From: an uncultured Synechococcus sp.
GTDB lineage: Bacteria > Cyanobacteriota > Cyanobacteriia > PCC-6307 > Cyanobiaceae
NCBI GenBank assembly: GCA_913049535.1
Contig: CAJWYF010000012.1
Span: 1 to 41,249, forward strand
Length of the DNA stretch: 41,249 bases
Direction: 5' to 3'
The first letter of the stretch is position 1. Each line of letters starts with the position of its first letter. Made by a program: the position numbers and the translations under genes. The notes below the pieces were generated by a model that was given only the letters and a program-made list of their open reading frames with translations, did not search any database and was not told where the DNA came from. This document shows positions 7,981 through 16,084 of the stretch, one piece after another.

Positions 7981-8406
7981 TCAGGCCAGTTGCAGCTCCG
8001 AATGCAACGCCAAGTGGTTGTGGAGCAGATCAAAGACCGAATCGATGCGATCGGATTCGGGCTTGGCAATCGAGAGCACCAGGGCCAGGTGATCGAGGTG
8101 GCGCCGCTCACTGGGCTCATAGGGGCCATCAGAGCGCATCAGCTCGGAGGCCATGGCGTAGGCGGTGAGCGACTGGGTGGGGGAGAGGGCCTGGGCGGCC
8201 TCCAACATCAACGGCTCATTGCCGATCTGGCGGCGCCGCTGCAGCAGCTGATCCATCATTTCGACCATCTCGCCTTCACTCATCGAGCAGAAGGGCTCGC
8301 GGTAATCAAGGGCATGGCGGAAGGCACGGCCGCCGGCAGGGGTGAGGGAACCATCCCAGGTGACGGCGGTCAGGCCGATAGCGGCAAAAGCAGTGAGGGA
8401 ATCCAT
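7981..8406 (-). CDS. TerB-like (tellurite resistance TerB family) protein
   Basis: A 141-aa soluble all-helical protein. The start AFAAIGLTAVTWDGSLTPAGGRAFRHAL resembles the conserved first helices of TerB-like proteins (an acidic AxxxDGxL turn followed by a helix). The rest is helical (EMVEMMDQLLQRRRQIG; SLTAYAMASELMRSDGPYEP), and a second DGPYEPSE acidic turn repeats the pattern, as in the two-fold TerB/DjlA fold. Members bind divalent metals and are linked to stress responses; the exact role is unknown. First gene of a minus-strand group with the small membrane and HicA-like genes. Confidence 0.7.
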   Translation of the reverse strand: MDSLTAFAAIGLTAVTWDGSLTPAGGRAFRHALDYREPFCSMSEGEMVEMMDQLLQRRRQIGNEPLMLEAAQALSPTQSLTAYAMASELMRSDGPYEPSERRHLDHLALVLSIAKPESDRIDSVFDLLHNHLALHSELQLA

Positions 8407-8658
8407 GGCAACGGCGCTCCAACGTGCGGCCCAGTGGCCGCTGAATCGGTGGTGTCCTTGGCGGAACCGATGGCAGAAGCACCTGATGGCGCAAGCGGCT
8501 CAGCGGTTGGTGCTCAACACACGATCAATCTGAAACCAGATGCAGGCCGCAGCAGTGGCAGCCAGCACAGTTTGCGGTGCTGATGCACCAGCTCAGCTGC
8601 AGACATTCCAAAAGCAGTGCCTGCTGAACCAAACAGCGCTGCCGAGGTGTTGCCTCAG

Positions 8659-10284
8659 CTACGGCGCTGACGCCAACTGCTGCGCCACGGCTTCCCCCAC
8701 CCGCAGACCATCGATACCGGCCGAGAGGATGCCGCCGGCAAAGCCAGCTCCTTCACCAGCGGGATACAACCCAGGCGTGTTGGAGCTCTGCAGATCCTTG
8801 CCGCGGCAAATGCGCACCGGCGAGCTGGTGCGCGTCTCCACGCCGGTGAGCACCGCATCGGGGTGATCGAATCCAGGGATCTGACTGGCAAAAGCCGGCA
8901 GCGCCTCGCGGATGGCCTCAATCGCATAGGCAGGCAATGCATCCGAAAGATCGGTGGGCGTCACGCCCGGGGCATAGGACGGTCGGCCACTGCCCAGATC
9001 CCTGCTGGGCACCGACGCAAGAAAATCCGCCAGCCGCTGGGCCGGGGCGTTGTAATCACCGCCCCCCAATGCGAATGCCCGTGATTCGAGCTGTCGCTGG
9101 AACGCAACCCCCGCCAGGGGACCGCCGGGATAGTCCTCAGGGGTGATGGCAACGACGATGCCGCTGTTGGCATTGCGTTCATTGCGGCTGTACTGGCTCA
9201 TGCCGTTGGTGACCACCCGCCCCTCCTCGGAGGTGGCACCCACCACCAGACCGCCGGGGCACATGCAGAAGCTGTAGACGCTGCGGCCATTGCTGGCGTG
9301 GTGCACCAGCTTGTAATCGGCCGCGCCGAGCAGCGGATGGCCGGCGTTCTCACCCCAGCGCGCCGCATCGATCAACGGCTGCGGATGCTCGATGCGAAAG
9401 CCGACCGAAAAGGGCTTGGGCTCCATCGCCACCCCATGGCCGTGCAGCAGCTCAAAGGTGTCGCGGGAGCTGTGACCCACGGCAACAACCGCCGCATCGG
9501 TGGCGATGCGCGACCCATCAGCCAGCAGCACCGCCTGCAGCTGACGGCTGCCCGCAGCGAGCTCAATGCCGGTGACATGGTGCTCAAAGCGCACCTCACC
9601 ACCGAGGGCCGTGATGCGCTCCCGCAGCTGACGCACCACCCCCACCAGCTTGAAGGTGCCGATGTGGGGTTTGTTGAGCACCAGGATTTCGGGATTAGCG
9701 CCCGATTCCACCAGCTCCTCTAAAACCCAACGGCCATGGCGCTTGGATTCCTTGACGCCGGAATAAAGCTTCCCGTCGGAGAACGTGCCCGCACCGCCTT
9801 CCCCGAACTGGGCATTGGAAGCCGGATTGAACGGCAGGCGCCCCTTCCAGAAGCCAAAGGTGTCAGCGGTGCGTTGCTTGACCGGCTTGCCGCGCTCCAG
9901 CAGCAGGGGCCGGTAGCCCTGCTGGGCCAGGAACAGGGCGGCGAAATAACCGCAGGGGCCAGCACCAACAACCACCGGCCGCAGCCGCTCGCCGCTGGCA
10001 AAGCCCTCGGGGGCAGGAATCGAGGGGCGCTGCAATGGCTCCGGGGTGGCCACTACCTGGTGATCGCGCCGCAGCTTGCCCAGCACGGCCGCTTCATCCG
10101 CAACAGCCACATCGACGCTGTAGACCAGCTCGATGGCATCTTTATGACGTGCATCAACGCTGCGGCGAAAGAGCTGCAGCTCGCCGAGGGCTTCCACCGG
10201 CAGCTTGAGACGTTTGGCCACCGCCGCTGGCAGCGCCACCGGCGGATGGTCCAGCGGCAGGGCGATCTGGTGAACGCGGATCAA
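8659..10284 (-). CDS. FAD-dependent oxidoreductase of the COG2509 type
   Basis: A 541-aa protein. The N-terminal ~100 residues form a separate small domain (VHQIALPLDHPPVAL...). A dinucleotide-binding fold begins at residue ~104 with VVVGAGPCGYFAALFLAQQG and LLLERGKPV. Conserved internal motifs follow: FGEGGAGTFSDGKLYSG, PHIGTFKL, VVAVGHSSRDTFELL and MCPGGLVV. A closing FAD contact, LYPAGEGAGFAGGILSAGIDG, ends the protein. These match the widespread uncharacterised family annotated as NAD(FAD)-utilising dehydrogenase or FAD-dependent protein. Substrate unknown; cytoplasmic. It stands alone, with a 310-bp gap upstream. Confidence 0.88.
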   Translation of the reverse strand: MIRVHQIALPLDHPPVALPAAVAKRLKLPVEALGELQLFRRSVDARHKDAIELVYSVDVAVADEAAVLGKLRRDHQVVATPEPLQRPSIPAPEGFASGERLRPVVVGAGPCGYFAALFLAQQGYRPLLLERGKPVKQRTADTFGFWKGRLPFNPASNAQFGEGGAGTFSDGKLYSGVKESKRHGRWVLEELVESGANPEILVLNKPHIGTFKLVGVVRQLRERITALGGEVRFEHHVTGIELAAGSRQLQAVLLADGSRIATDAAVVAVGHSSRDTFELLHGHGVAMEPKPFSVGFRIEHPQPLIDAARWGENAGHPLLGAADYKLVHHASNGRSVYSFCMCPGGLVVGATSEEGRVVTNGMSQYSRNERNANSGIVVAITPEDYPGGPLAGVAFQRQLESRAFALGGGDYNAPAQRLADFLASVPSRDLGSGRPSYAPGVTPTDLSDALPAYAIEAIREALPAFASQIPGFDHPDAVLTGVETRTSSPVRICRGKDLQSSNTPGLYPAGEGAGFAGGILSAGIDGLRVGEAVAQQLASAP

Positions 10285-10594
10285 GGGCCCAGGCCTTTGA
10301 TGGAGAAGCCTTCAGGTTGGCAAAGGACTGTTCAGCAGGCCTTCATGGATTTGGCTGGCACTTTGGCGACTGGGCAACACCGTGCACATCTTCGCTGCTA
10401 TGGCGAAATTCCATCGTTGTTTCGGCTGACAAAGCGAGCTTCTCGGCCGAGTGCCATTTGAGCGCCGCGATCTGGGTGCCGGCAGCAGCGGCAACCTAAG
10501 CGCTGCAGCGGAGTCCATGCCGCCCAGAAGTGGCCGCCGTTATGCCGCTGCCAGATTCAGAAAGGCTTGATGCAGGCTTTTGATTCCAAGGGGC
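10285..10594. other. 310-bp gap without a supported gene
   Basis: Frames of 60-68 codons exist on both strands, but their composition (Ser/Arg/Cys-rich) looks like random frames. No tRNA-like fold, long inverted repeat or T-tract was seen. It holds the upstream region of the COG2509 flavoprotein gene (minus strand). Confidence 0.5.
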
Positions 10595-10861
10595 TCAGGG
10601 GGCCTTTTGAGCGCCAGGACCTGGTTTGACCGGGCTGCCGCCATTGCAGAAATTGGACGCGAAGGCCTCCTGATCAGGCACGGTCCAGTCGGGCTTGTTG
10701 GCCTGATACCAGGCGATGCTGTCGTCGTAGCAGGTCATCCAGCGGGCTGACTGCGCCGCGATCGGCCGCAGCGACACCGCGATCGAAACCGAACTAGCCG
10801 TGGCAATGATCGCCAGCACCGGCAACAGGTGGGCGTTGATCATCTCGCGCGCTTTGGACAT
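10595..10861 (-). CDS. Small membrane-anchored or exported protein
   Basis: Eighty-eight residues from ATG 10861 ([18 protein letters not shown]). The longer frame to 10942 adds residues antisense to the SelO start and was not used. There is one hydrophobic stretch ([20 protein letters not shown]). The remainder is soluble, with two cysteines (MTCYDD and NFCNGG) and tryptophans ([19 protein letters not shown]), then a proline-rich end. The features fit an exported or anchored protein with one disulfide. No family recognised. Divergent from the SelO gene, 61 bp apart. Confidence 0.55.
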   Translation of the reverse strand: MSKAREMINAHLLPVLAIIATASSVSIAVSLRPIAAQSARWMTCYDDSIAWYQANKPDWTVPDQEAFASNFCNGGSPVKPGPGAQKAP

Positions 10862-10922
10862 CTCTGGCCCGCTGGGGAATGGCCCCCTCTCAATAGCATC
10901 AAGCCAGTGCCGCTCAGCCCTG

Positions 10923-12599
10923 ATGCCCACCACCGCGAACACCTTTGCTGCGTTTGCTCAACGGGCTGACTACTCCCTGCTCGAGAAGCTGCGGCCTGAT
11001 CCGCAGGCCACCAGCGACGGCGAGGACCACAAAGCGCGGCAGGTGTTCTCAGGCCACTGGGTGCCAGTGACCCCAACGGCCATTCCGGAGCCGGAATACA
11101 TCGCCCACAGCAACACCCTGTTTGCAGAACTCGGGCTTAGTGATGAGCTCGCCCACGACGAGCAGTTCAAGCGCCTCTTCTCCGGTGACATCACTGCAGC
11201 GGCAGCGCCCATGCGCCCCTACGGCTGGGCCACCGGTTATGCCCTCTCGATCTACGGCAGCGAGTACATCCAGCAGTGCCCCTTTGGCACCGGGAATGGC
11301 TACGGCGATGGCCGGGCCATGTCGATCATCGAGGGCGTCTTTGAAGGCCAGCGCTGGGAGATGCAGCTCAAAGGGGGTGGCCCCACCCCCTACTGCCGCG
11401 GCGCCGATGGCCGCGCCGTGCTGCGCTCCAGCGTGCGGGAGTTCCTGGCCCAGGAGTTCATGCATGCCCTGGGGGTGCCCACCTCCCGCTCACTGACGCT
11501 GTACATGTCACGGGCCGAGACGGTCCGTCGCCCCTGGTATTCAGAGAACTCGCGCTCGGTTGATCCCGACATCCTGGTGGACAACCCAGCGGCGATCAGC
11601 ACCCGGGTGGCACCGTCATTCCTGCGGGTGGGGCAGATCGAGCTGTTTGCCCGCCGCGCCCGCAGCCATGCCCACCCCGAGGCGATGAACGAGCTGCGGC
11701 TGATCGTCGAGCACCTGATCGAGCGCAACTATCGCAGCGAGATCGATGCGAACCTGCCGTTTGCCGCCCAGGTGGTTGAGCTGGCCAGGCTGTTCCGCGG
11801 ACGGCTCACCGCCCTGGTCGCCAACTGGATCCGGGTCGGCTACTGCCAGGGCAACTTCAACAGCGACAACTGCGCCGCAGGCGGCTTCACCCTCGACTAC
11901 GGGCCCTTTGGGTTCTGCGAGCTGTTTGATCTGCGCTTCCAGCCCTGGACCGGCGGCGGCGAGCATTTCTGCTTCTTCAATCAACCATCGGCGGCAGAAG
12001 CCAACTACCAGATGTTCTGGAAGGCGCTGCGGCCGCTGCTGGCTGACAACACCGCAGCAGAAGCCGAACTTGATGCCGTGCGCGATGGCTTTGGCGATGC
12101 CATGGCAGAAGCGATCAACGCCATGTGGGCCAGCAAGCTGGGCCTGAGCAGCCCGGACCCTGAGCTGGCGCAGGAGCTGCTGGGGCTGATGCTCGCCTCC
12201 AAGCTGGATTACACGGTCTTCTTCCGGCAGCTTTCAGCGATCCCCGAGACGATCGAACCGCTCAAAGCCAGCTTCTACGCCGGTAGCAGCGATGCGCTCG
12301 ATGCCAAGTGGAGGGGCTGGCTCCAGCAATGGCGCAAGCGGCTGGAGGCTCAAGGCGATCTGCAGAGCGTCTCCGCTGCGATGCAGCGCGTCAACCCGGC
12401 GATCACCTGGCGCGAATGGCTCGTGGCCCCGGCTTATGAGCAGGCAAGGGAGGCTGAAACCACACGGATCCAGGAGTTGCAGGAGGTGTTCAGCGCGCCT
12501 TACCAAGCACCACCGGCTGAGCTCGCCCGCTACGCGCAGCTCAAACCACGCGAGTACTTCCATGCCGGCGGGGTGTCCCATTACAGCTGCTCGTCTTGA
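10923..12599 (+). CDS. selO: SelO/YdiU family protein adenylyltransferase (AMPylase)
   Basis: A 558-aa pseudokinase-fold protein. Seen: the ATP-binding lysine in [13 protein letters not shown] (Lys150), [32 protein letters not shown], the loop NFNSDNC (Asn316) and the metal aspartate in TLDYGPFGF (Asp325). It ends in CSS; selenoprotein forms have selenocysteine in this position. Known of the family: SelO flips ATP in the active site and transfers AMP to protein Ser/Thr/Tyr, acting in redox stress. Odd: GGGPTPYC replaces the more usual GAGRTPYS, and QGNFNSDN replaces HGVMNTDN. ATG 10923 was chosen because upstream codons read as the divergent gene's antisense. Stands before the P450 gene. Confidence 0.92.
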   Translation: MPTTANTFAAFAQRADYSLLEKLRPDPQATSDGEDHKARQVFSGHWVPVTPTAIPEPEYIAHSNTLFAELGLSDELAHDEQFKRLFSGDITAAAAPMRPYGWATGYALSIYGSEYIQQCPFGTGNGYGDGRAMSIIEGVFEGQRWEMQLKGGGPTPYCRGADGRAVLRSSVREFLAQEFMHALGVPTSRSLTLYMSRAETVRRPWYSENSRSVDPDILVDNPAAISTRVAPSFLRVGQIELFARRARSHAHPEAMNELRLIVEHLIERNYRSEIDANLPFAAQVVELARLFRGRLTALVANWIRVGYCQGNFNSDNCAAGGFTLDYGPFGFCELFDLRFQPWTGGGEHFCFFNQPSAAEANYQMFWKALRPLLADNTAAEAELDAVRDGFGDAMAEAINAMWASKLGLSSPDPELAQELLGLMLASKLDYTVFFRQLSAIPETIEPLKASFYAGSSDALDAKWRGWLQQWRKRLEAQGDLQSVSAAMQRVNPAITWREWLVAPAYEQAREAETTRIQELQEVFSAPYQAPPAELARYAQLKPREYFHAGGVSHYSCSS

Positions 12600-12672
12600 G
12601 CCGCTGAATGCCGGTGTCCTCGGCGCAGCATGGTGGATCGATAGCTTGAGCGCCTCAGCCCCTCCTGAGTCC

Positions 12673-13932
12673 ATGAGCGCCGCCCCCCTGCCCAGCACCG
12701 GTGCCGTCACCGGCCTTAAGGAAACGCTTGATTTTTTTGGCGATCCCGGCTTTGCCCAGAAGCGCTTTGAGGCCTACGGGGATGTGTTCGAGACCAAGCT
12801 GCTGGCGCAACGCATCGTCTTCATCCGAGGCGAGCGGGCCATTGGTGAACTGCTCAATCAAGGGGATGCCCTGGAGGGCTGGTGGCCCGAGAGCGTCAAA
12901 CAGCTGCTGGGCAGCCGCTCCCTGGCCAACCGCAGCGGCGCCGGTCACAAGGCCCGCCGCCGGGTTGTGGGTCAGCTGTTCTCCAGCGCAGCCCTGGTGC
13001 GGTATTCCCCATCGATCGTTGGCCTGATCGATGGGCTCGCCGATGAGCTGATGACGGCTGATGGCCCGGTGCCCCTGGCTGGTCGCATGCGCCGCTTTGC
13101 CTTTGCCGTGATCGCCACGACGGTGCTGGGGCTTGATGCGGCCAGCCGAGAGGCGCTGTTCGCCGATTTTGAGGTCTGGACCAAGGCCCTGTTCTCGATT
13201 CCACTGGCGATCCCAGGCACCCCCTTTGCCAGGGCGATGGCAGCCCGCCAGCGGCTGCTGAGCCGCATCAAGGCGGTCCTGCAGGAGGGCAGCAATGAAG
13301 GGGGCCTGGATCTGATCAGCGGCGGCCTCGATGAGGCCGGCATTCCCCTGGATGACGACGACCTGGCTGAACAGCTGCTGCTGCTGCTGTTTGCCGGCTA
13401 TGAGACCACCGCCTCCTCGTTGAGCTGCCTGTTCCGTGCCCTGCTGCTGCACCCAGAGGTGATGGACTGGCTGCAGCCGGAAGTGGTGGCCGCACCATGG
13501 CCAGCCACCACCTCAGTGCAATCGCCAAAGCTTGATGCCACGGTGCTTGAGGTGATGCGCCAGACACCACCGGTGGGCGGCTTTTTCCGCCGCAGCCTGC
13601 GCCCGATCGAACTGGCGGATGTGGCCGTGCCTGCCAACAGCGTGATTCAAGTGGCCCTGACCCCGAGCGCGGCCACCGATGGGAGTGATCTGGCCCAGTT
13701 CCGGCCGCAGCGCCATCTCGATGGTTCCTTTGATCAGACTTTGCTGCCCTTTGGCGGCGGTGAGCGGGTTTGCCTGGGCAAGGCTCTGGCGGAGCTGGAA
13801 ATCCGGCTGATGGCTGTTGGCTTGCTGCAAAAGGTGCAGTTGCAACTGGTGCCTGATCAGGACCTGGCCCTGCAGCTGGTGCCGAGCCCCACGCCCCGCG
13901 GCGGCCTCCTGGTGAGCGCCTCGGCCCGTTAG
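12673..13932 (+). CDS. Cytochrome P450 (CYP120-like)
   Basis: A 419-aa soluble P450 monooxygenase from ATG 12673; the frame opens much earlier, but that part is inside the SelO gene. Seen: I-helix oxygen-binding motif LLFAGYETTASS (Ala-Gly-x-Glu-Thr), K-helix ExxR in LEVMRQTPP, FRR after it, and the haem-ligand loop LPFGGGERVCLGKALAELE with Cys367. The overall pattern resembles cyanobacterial CYP120, known to hydroxylate retinoids, but the substrate here is inference. No N-terminal membrane anchor. No dedicated redox partner is adjacent; ferredoxin is a likely donor. It precedes a TIGR03643 gene by 26 bp. Confidence 0.92.
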   Translation: MSAAPLPSTGAVTGLKETLDFFGDPGFAQKRFEAYGDVFETKLLAQRIVFIRGERAIGELLNQGDALEGWWPESVKQLLGSRSLANRSGAGHKARRRVVGQLFSSAALVRYSPSIVGLIDGLADELMTADGPVPLAGRMRRFAFAVIATTVLGLDAASREALFADFEVWTKALFSIPLAIPGTPFARAMAARQRLLSRIKAVLQEGSNEGGLDLISGGLDEAGIPLDDDDLAEQLLLLLFAGYETTASSLSCLFRALLLHPEVMDWLQPEVVAAPWPATTSVQSPKLDATVLEVMRQTPPVGGFFRRSLRPIELADVAVPANSVIQVALTPSAATDGSDLAQFRPQRHLDGSFDQTLLPFGGGERVCLGKALAELEIRLMAVGLLQKVQLQLVPDQDLALQLVPSPTPRGGLLVSASAR

Positions 13933-13958
13933 CGTCCCGCCCGTAACCCCAGCAGCTG

Positions 13959-14198
13959 ATGCGCTCGTTCGATCCAGAGGAGCTCGATCGCATCATCGAG
14001 ATGGCCTGGGAGGACCGCACCACCTTTGAGGCGATCGAATACCAATTCGGCATCGCCGAACAGGAGGTGATCGAGTTGATGCGCCAGTCGATGAAAAGCT
14101 CGTCGTTCAAGATGTGGCGTAAGCGCGTCACAGGCCGCAAGACCAAGCACGGCGCCACCAGCCGCTCGCTGCGATTCCGCGCCAAGTGTCATAAATGA
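13959..14198 (+). CDS. TIGR03643/DUF2805 family small basic protein
   Basis: Seventy-nine residues. It matches the family pattern closely: LDRIIEMAWEDRTTFEAIE, then QFGIAEQEVIELMRQSMK, SSFKMWRKRV, GRKTKH and a basic end RFRAKCHK. The first half resembles a helix-turn-helix, and the second half is strongly basic, so nucleic-acid binding is plausible but unproven. It follows the P450 gene by 26 bp on the same strand and is probably co-transcribed. Confidence 0.82.
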   Translation: MRSFDPEELDRIIEMAWEDRTTFEAIEYQFGIAEQEVIELMRQSMKSSSFKMWRKRVTGRKTKHGATSRSLRFRAKCHK

Positions 14199-14214
14199 GC
14201 TCTGCAGCGGCAAC

Positions 14215-14439
14215 TCAAGCCAACCACTGATCGGCGTCCATGATCTTTTTGATCAGCAGGCCCAGGCGCTTGAACTCAGCGAAGTTCACATCCTTGACCG
14301 CCTGATCCAGGCCGCAATCAACCCATTCATCACCACGCTTTTCATAGATGGTGAAATCCTGCTCGAGGTTCTTGCGGCGGATGCAGTAGGTGATGCCGTC
14401 CTCATGGAGGTACTCAGCGGATTGCAGCTGCAGACCCAT
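14215..14439 (-). CDS. Conserved-looking small protein, unknown function
   Basis: Seventy-four residues from ATG 14439, which has AAAGGCG seven bases upstream as a candidate Shine-Dalgarno; the longer frame to 14457 lacks this. The sequence (MGLQLQSAEYLHEDGITYCI, then RRKNLEQDFTIYEKRGDEWV, then two helices ending IMDADQWLA) has a beta-rich first half and helical second half with balanced charge, typical of a folded cytoplasmic protein. No family recognised. Its 3' end faces the TIGR03643 gene; its 5' end is divergent from the Nif11 gene. Confidence 0.65.
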   Translation of the reverse strand: MGLQLQSAEYLHEDGITYCIRRKNLEQDFTIYEKRGDEWVDCGLDQAVKDVNFAEFKRLGLLIKKIMDADQWLA

Positions 14440-14516
14440 CGATGCGCCTTTGATCAAGGCGCTGATGCTGGCGCACCGCCGCCATCAGCGATGATCCCCC
14501 GACTGCCGAGCATCCC

Positions 14517-14732
14517 GTGGCCCTCGATCAACTCAAGGCATTCCTGCGGAAGATGCAGCAGGATGAGAGCCTCAAAGACCGGGTACTGGCGGCCTCCACA
14601 GCCGATGATGTGGCCCGCATCGCCTATGGCCTGGGATTTGAATTCTCAGGCGATGAACTGCTGCGCTTCTCCGGCCAGAAGGTGGGCCGGGTGACGGTCT
14701 CCAAGCAGGAGCACCCAGGTGAATACCACTGA
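14517..14732 (+). CDS. Nif11-domain protein
   Basis: Seventy-one residues from a GTG. The N-terminal 50 residues match the Nif11 family: ALDQLKAFLRKMQQDESLK, RVLAASTADDVARIA, GLGFEFSGDELLRF. In cyanobacteria Nif11 domains serve as leader peptides of RiPPs such as prochlorosins, or occur as short stand-alone proteins of unknown role. Here no double-glycine cleavage site and no Cys/Ser/Thr-rich core follow; the tail is VSKQEHPGEYH. No LanM-like or transporter gene is nearby, so a stand-alone role is more likely. Confidence 0.8.
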   Translation: MALDQLKAFLRKMQQDESLKDRVLAASTADDVARIAYGLGFEFSGDELLRFSGQKVGRVTVSKQEHPGEYH

Positions 14733-14837
14733 GTGAAGCCCGATTCAGAACAACGCAGCTTGAGGTTTGAGCAATTCTTCTCTTGAGATCAATTTGACAA
14801 GAGCGGAGGATCGTCTCCATCAGCCCAGGAGGCTGTC

Positions 14838-15014
14838 ATGCAAAAACATCGAGGCATCACCCCCGGCACCTGTGAGGGCCGGAGCTGCCTGAAATGGGAA
14901 CGCTCAGGAGAGCTTTCAGCACTTGACCATCAACGGATTGTTGAGCTGCTGTGTGCGGTTGATCAGCGCAACTGCCCTGTTCAACCGCAATTCGATCTCA
15001 AGCAAGCCTGTTGA
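14838..15014 (+). CDS. Small cysteine-rich protein, 58 aa
   Basis: Found by direct translation. A strong AGGAGG ribosome binding site sits six bases before the ATG, which strongly supports translation. The product begins MQKHRGITPGTCEGRSCLKW and ends QPQFDLKQAC. Cysteines fall at residues 12, 17, 39, 46 and 58, with the last at the C-terminus. There is no signal peptide. The spacing CEGRSC suggests metal or iron-sulfur binding, or a thiol role. The stop abuts the convergent plastocyanin stop. Unknown family. Confidence 0.68.
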   Translation: MQKHRGITPGTCEGRSCLKWERSGELSALDHQRIVELLCAVDQRNCPVQPQFDLKQAC

Positions 15015-15371
15015 TCACTCAACGATGACCTGACCGACCATGCCAGCGCCGGCGTGGGGCTCGCAATAGAAGTCGTAAGTGCCTGCAGTTTCAAAGGTCT
15101 CCTCCCAGCTCTCACCGGGGTTGTAAGCCAGGTCGTGGTGGCTCAGTTCTTCGTGGTCTTTGAAAACGGCGTTATGGGGGGGGATCTTGTTGTTGATGAA
15201 CTTGACCGTGTCGCCGGGGTGAATGGTCACGGTCTGGGGTTCAAAAGCGAGCAGACCCGAGTCAGTTCCAAGCTTGACTTCCACCGTGGCAGCCTCGGCC
15301 GGGGTGGCATAAAGACCCAGTGAGATGACGCAGGCAAGAGCTGCAGCTGCGAGGTACTGGAGAAATCTCAT
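15015..15371 (-). CDS. petE: Plastocyanin precursor
   Basis: A 118-aa blue copper protein of the thylakoid lumen that carries electrons from cytochrome b6f to photosystem I. The N-terminal signal peptide ([20 protein letters not shown]) ends at AEA, with cleavage after about residue 27. Copper ligands are visible: His66 in IPPHNAVF, Cys103 in YDFYCEPH, His106 and Met111 in HAGAGMVG. The mature protein is about 91 residues, short like other marine picocyanobacterial forms. It is the last gene of a minus-strand run but has 62 bp of its own upstream region. Copper-dependent expression is usual, though I see no clear operator. Confidence 0.97.
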   Translation of the reverse strand: MRFLQYLAAAALACVISLGLYATPAEAATVEVKLGTDSGLLAFEPQTVTIHPGDTVKFINNKIPPHNAVFKDHEELSHHDLAYNPGESWEETFETAGTYDFYCEPHAGAGMVGQVIVE

Positions 15372-15433
15372 GATCTAAAAATCAATCTTGCTCAATTTAG
15401 ACAGGGGCAAGGATCAGCCGCGTTCTGCGGCCC

Positions 15434-16042
15434 TCACTCCAGTGAAGGTGCCGCGAAGGTGTCAGCCACAGCGACGATCCAGCGGGCTGCGGCGGCGGTG
15501 ACCTGTTCCTTGGTCACGTTGAACTCCAGATCATGGCCTTCACTGAGCAGATCGGGAATGATCGTCTGCCACTGCATCCCAGCGGCGCTGGCGTTGAGAT
15601 CACCGATCAGCACGAACGCCTTGGCAGCGCCTGTCACCGCAGCGGTGTACTCGGGCTTGGCTGTCACCTTGCTGCGGTACCAGTCCGCCACCATGTCCCG
15701 CTGGGCCTTGGTCAGAAACGGCGGCGCGCCAACGAGGTAGGCATCGAGCACCAGCATCGGGCTGGGCACCGAGGCACCTGGGTGCTTGCGCTCAAACCAT
15801 GCCTGGGCGATCGAGGCGGCATCAGGCCAATGGCAGGCCAGGGCGGCGTCTTGACTGTCAAAGGTGCCCTGCTCAGCCAACTGATCGATCTGGGCCAGCA
15901 GGGCTCCCCCGCTGATGGGTGGTTCACTGCGGGAGCGCTCTGCGCGTGCCTCATTGAGGGCTTCTGCAACGGCGGCCTCGTTCTGCTCGAGTTGCGCAAG
16001 GGCCCGCTTGAGGTTCACCTCGGCATCCTGCTGATCGGTCAT
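15434..16042 (-). CDS. Hypothetical soluble protein, 202 aa
   Basis: Starts at ATG 16042 (MTDQQDAEVNLKRALAQLEQ); the frame reaches 16075, but the extra residues look non-coding. The first ~45 residues form a probable coiled coil or long helix (LEQNEAAVAEALNEARAERS). A mixed domain follows with conserved-looking WPDAASIAQAWFERKHPGAS, MLVLDAYLVGAPPF and RDMVADWYRSKV, and an Ala-rich helical end. No signal peptide or metal motif seen. It lies 42 bp downstream of the POR-like SDR on the same strand, so it may belong to that transcript. No family recognised. Confidence 0.65.
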   Translation of the reverse strand: MTDQQDAEVNLKRALAQLEQNEAAVAEALNEARAERSRSEPPISGGALLAQIDQLAEQGTFDSQDAALACHWPDAASIAQAWFERKHPGASVPSPMLVLDAYLVGAPPFLTKAQRDMVADWYRSKVTAKPEYTAAVTGAAKAFVLIGDLNASAAGMQWQTIIPDLLSEGHDLEFNVTKEQVTAAAARWIVAVADTFAAPSLE

Positions 16043-16084
16043 GGGATGGGCGGCACCACTGGCTGTATGCAACACCAGCGCTGC

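Noticed and set aside
8405-8533. 42-codon Trp-rich basic ORF on plus strand
   Set aside because: No ribosome binding site and overlaps the start of the divergent TerB-like gene; not enough support.
10312-10518. Sixty-eight-codon minus-strand ORF in the gap at 10.3-10.5 kb
   Set aside because: Ser/Arg-rich composition, no start signals and no hydrophobic or metal-binding pattern.
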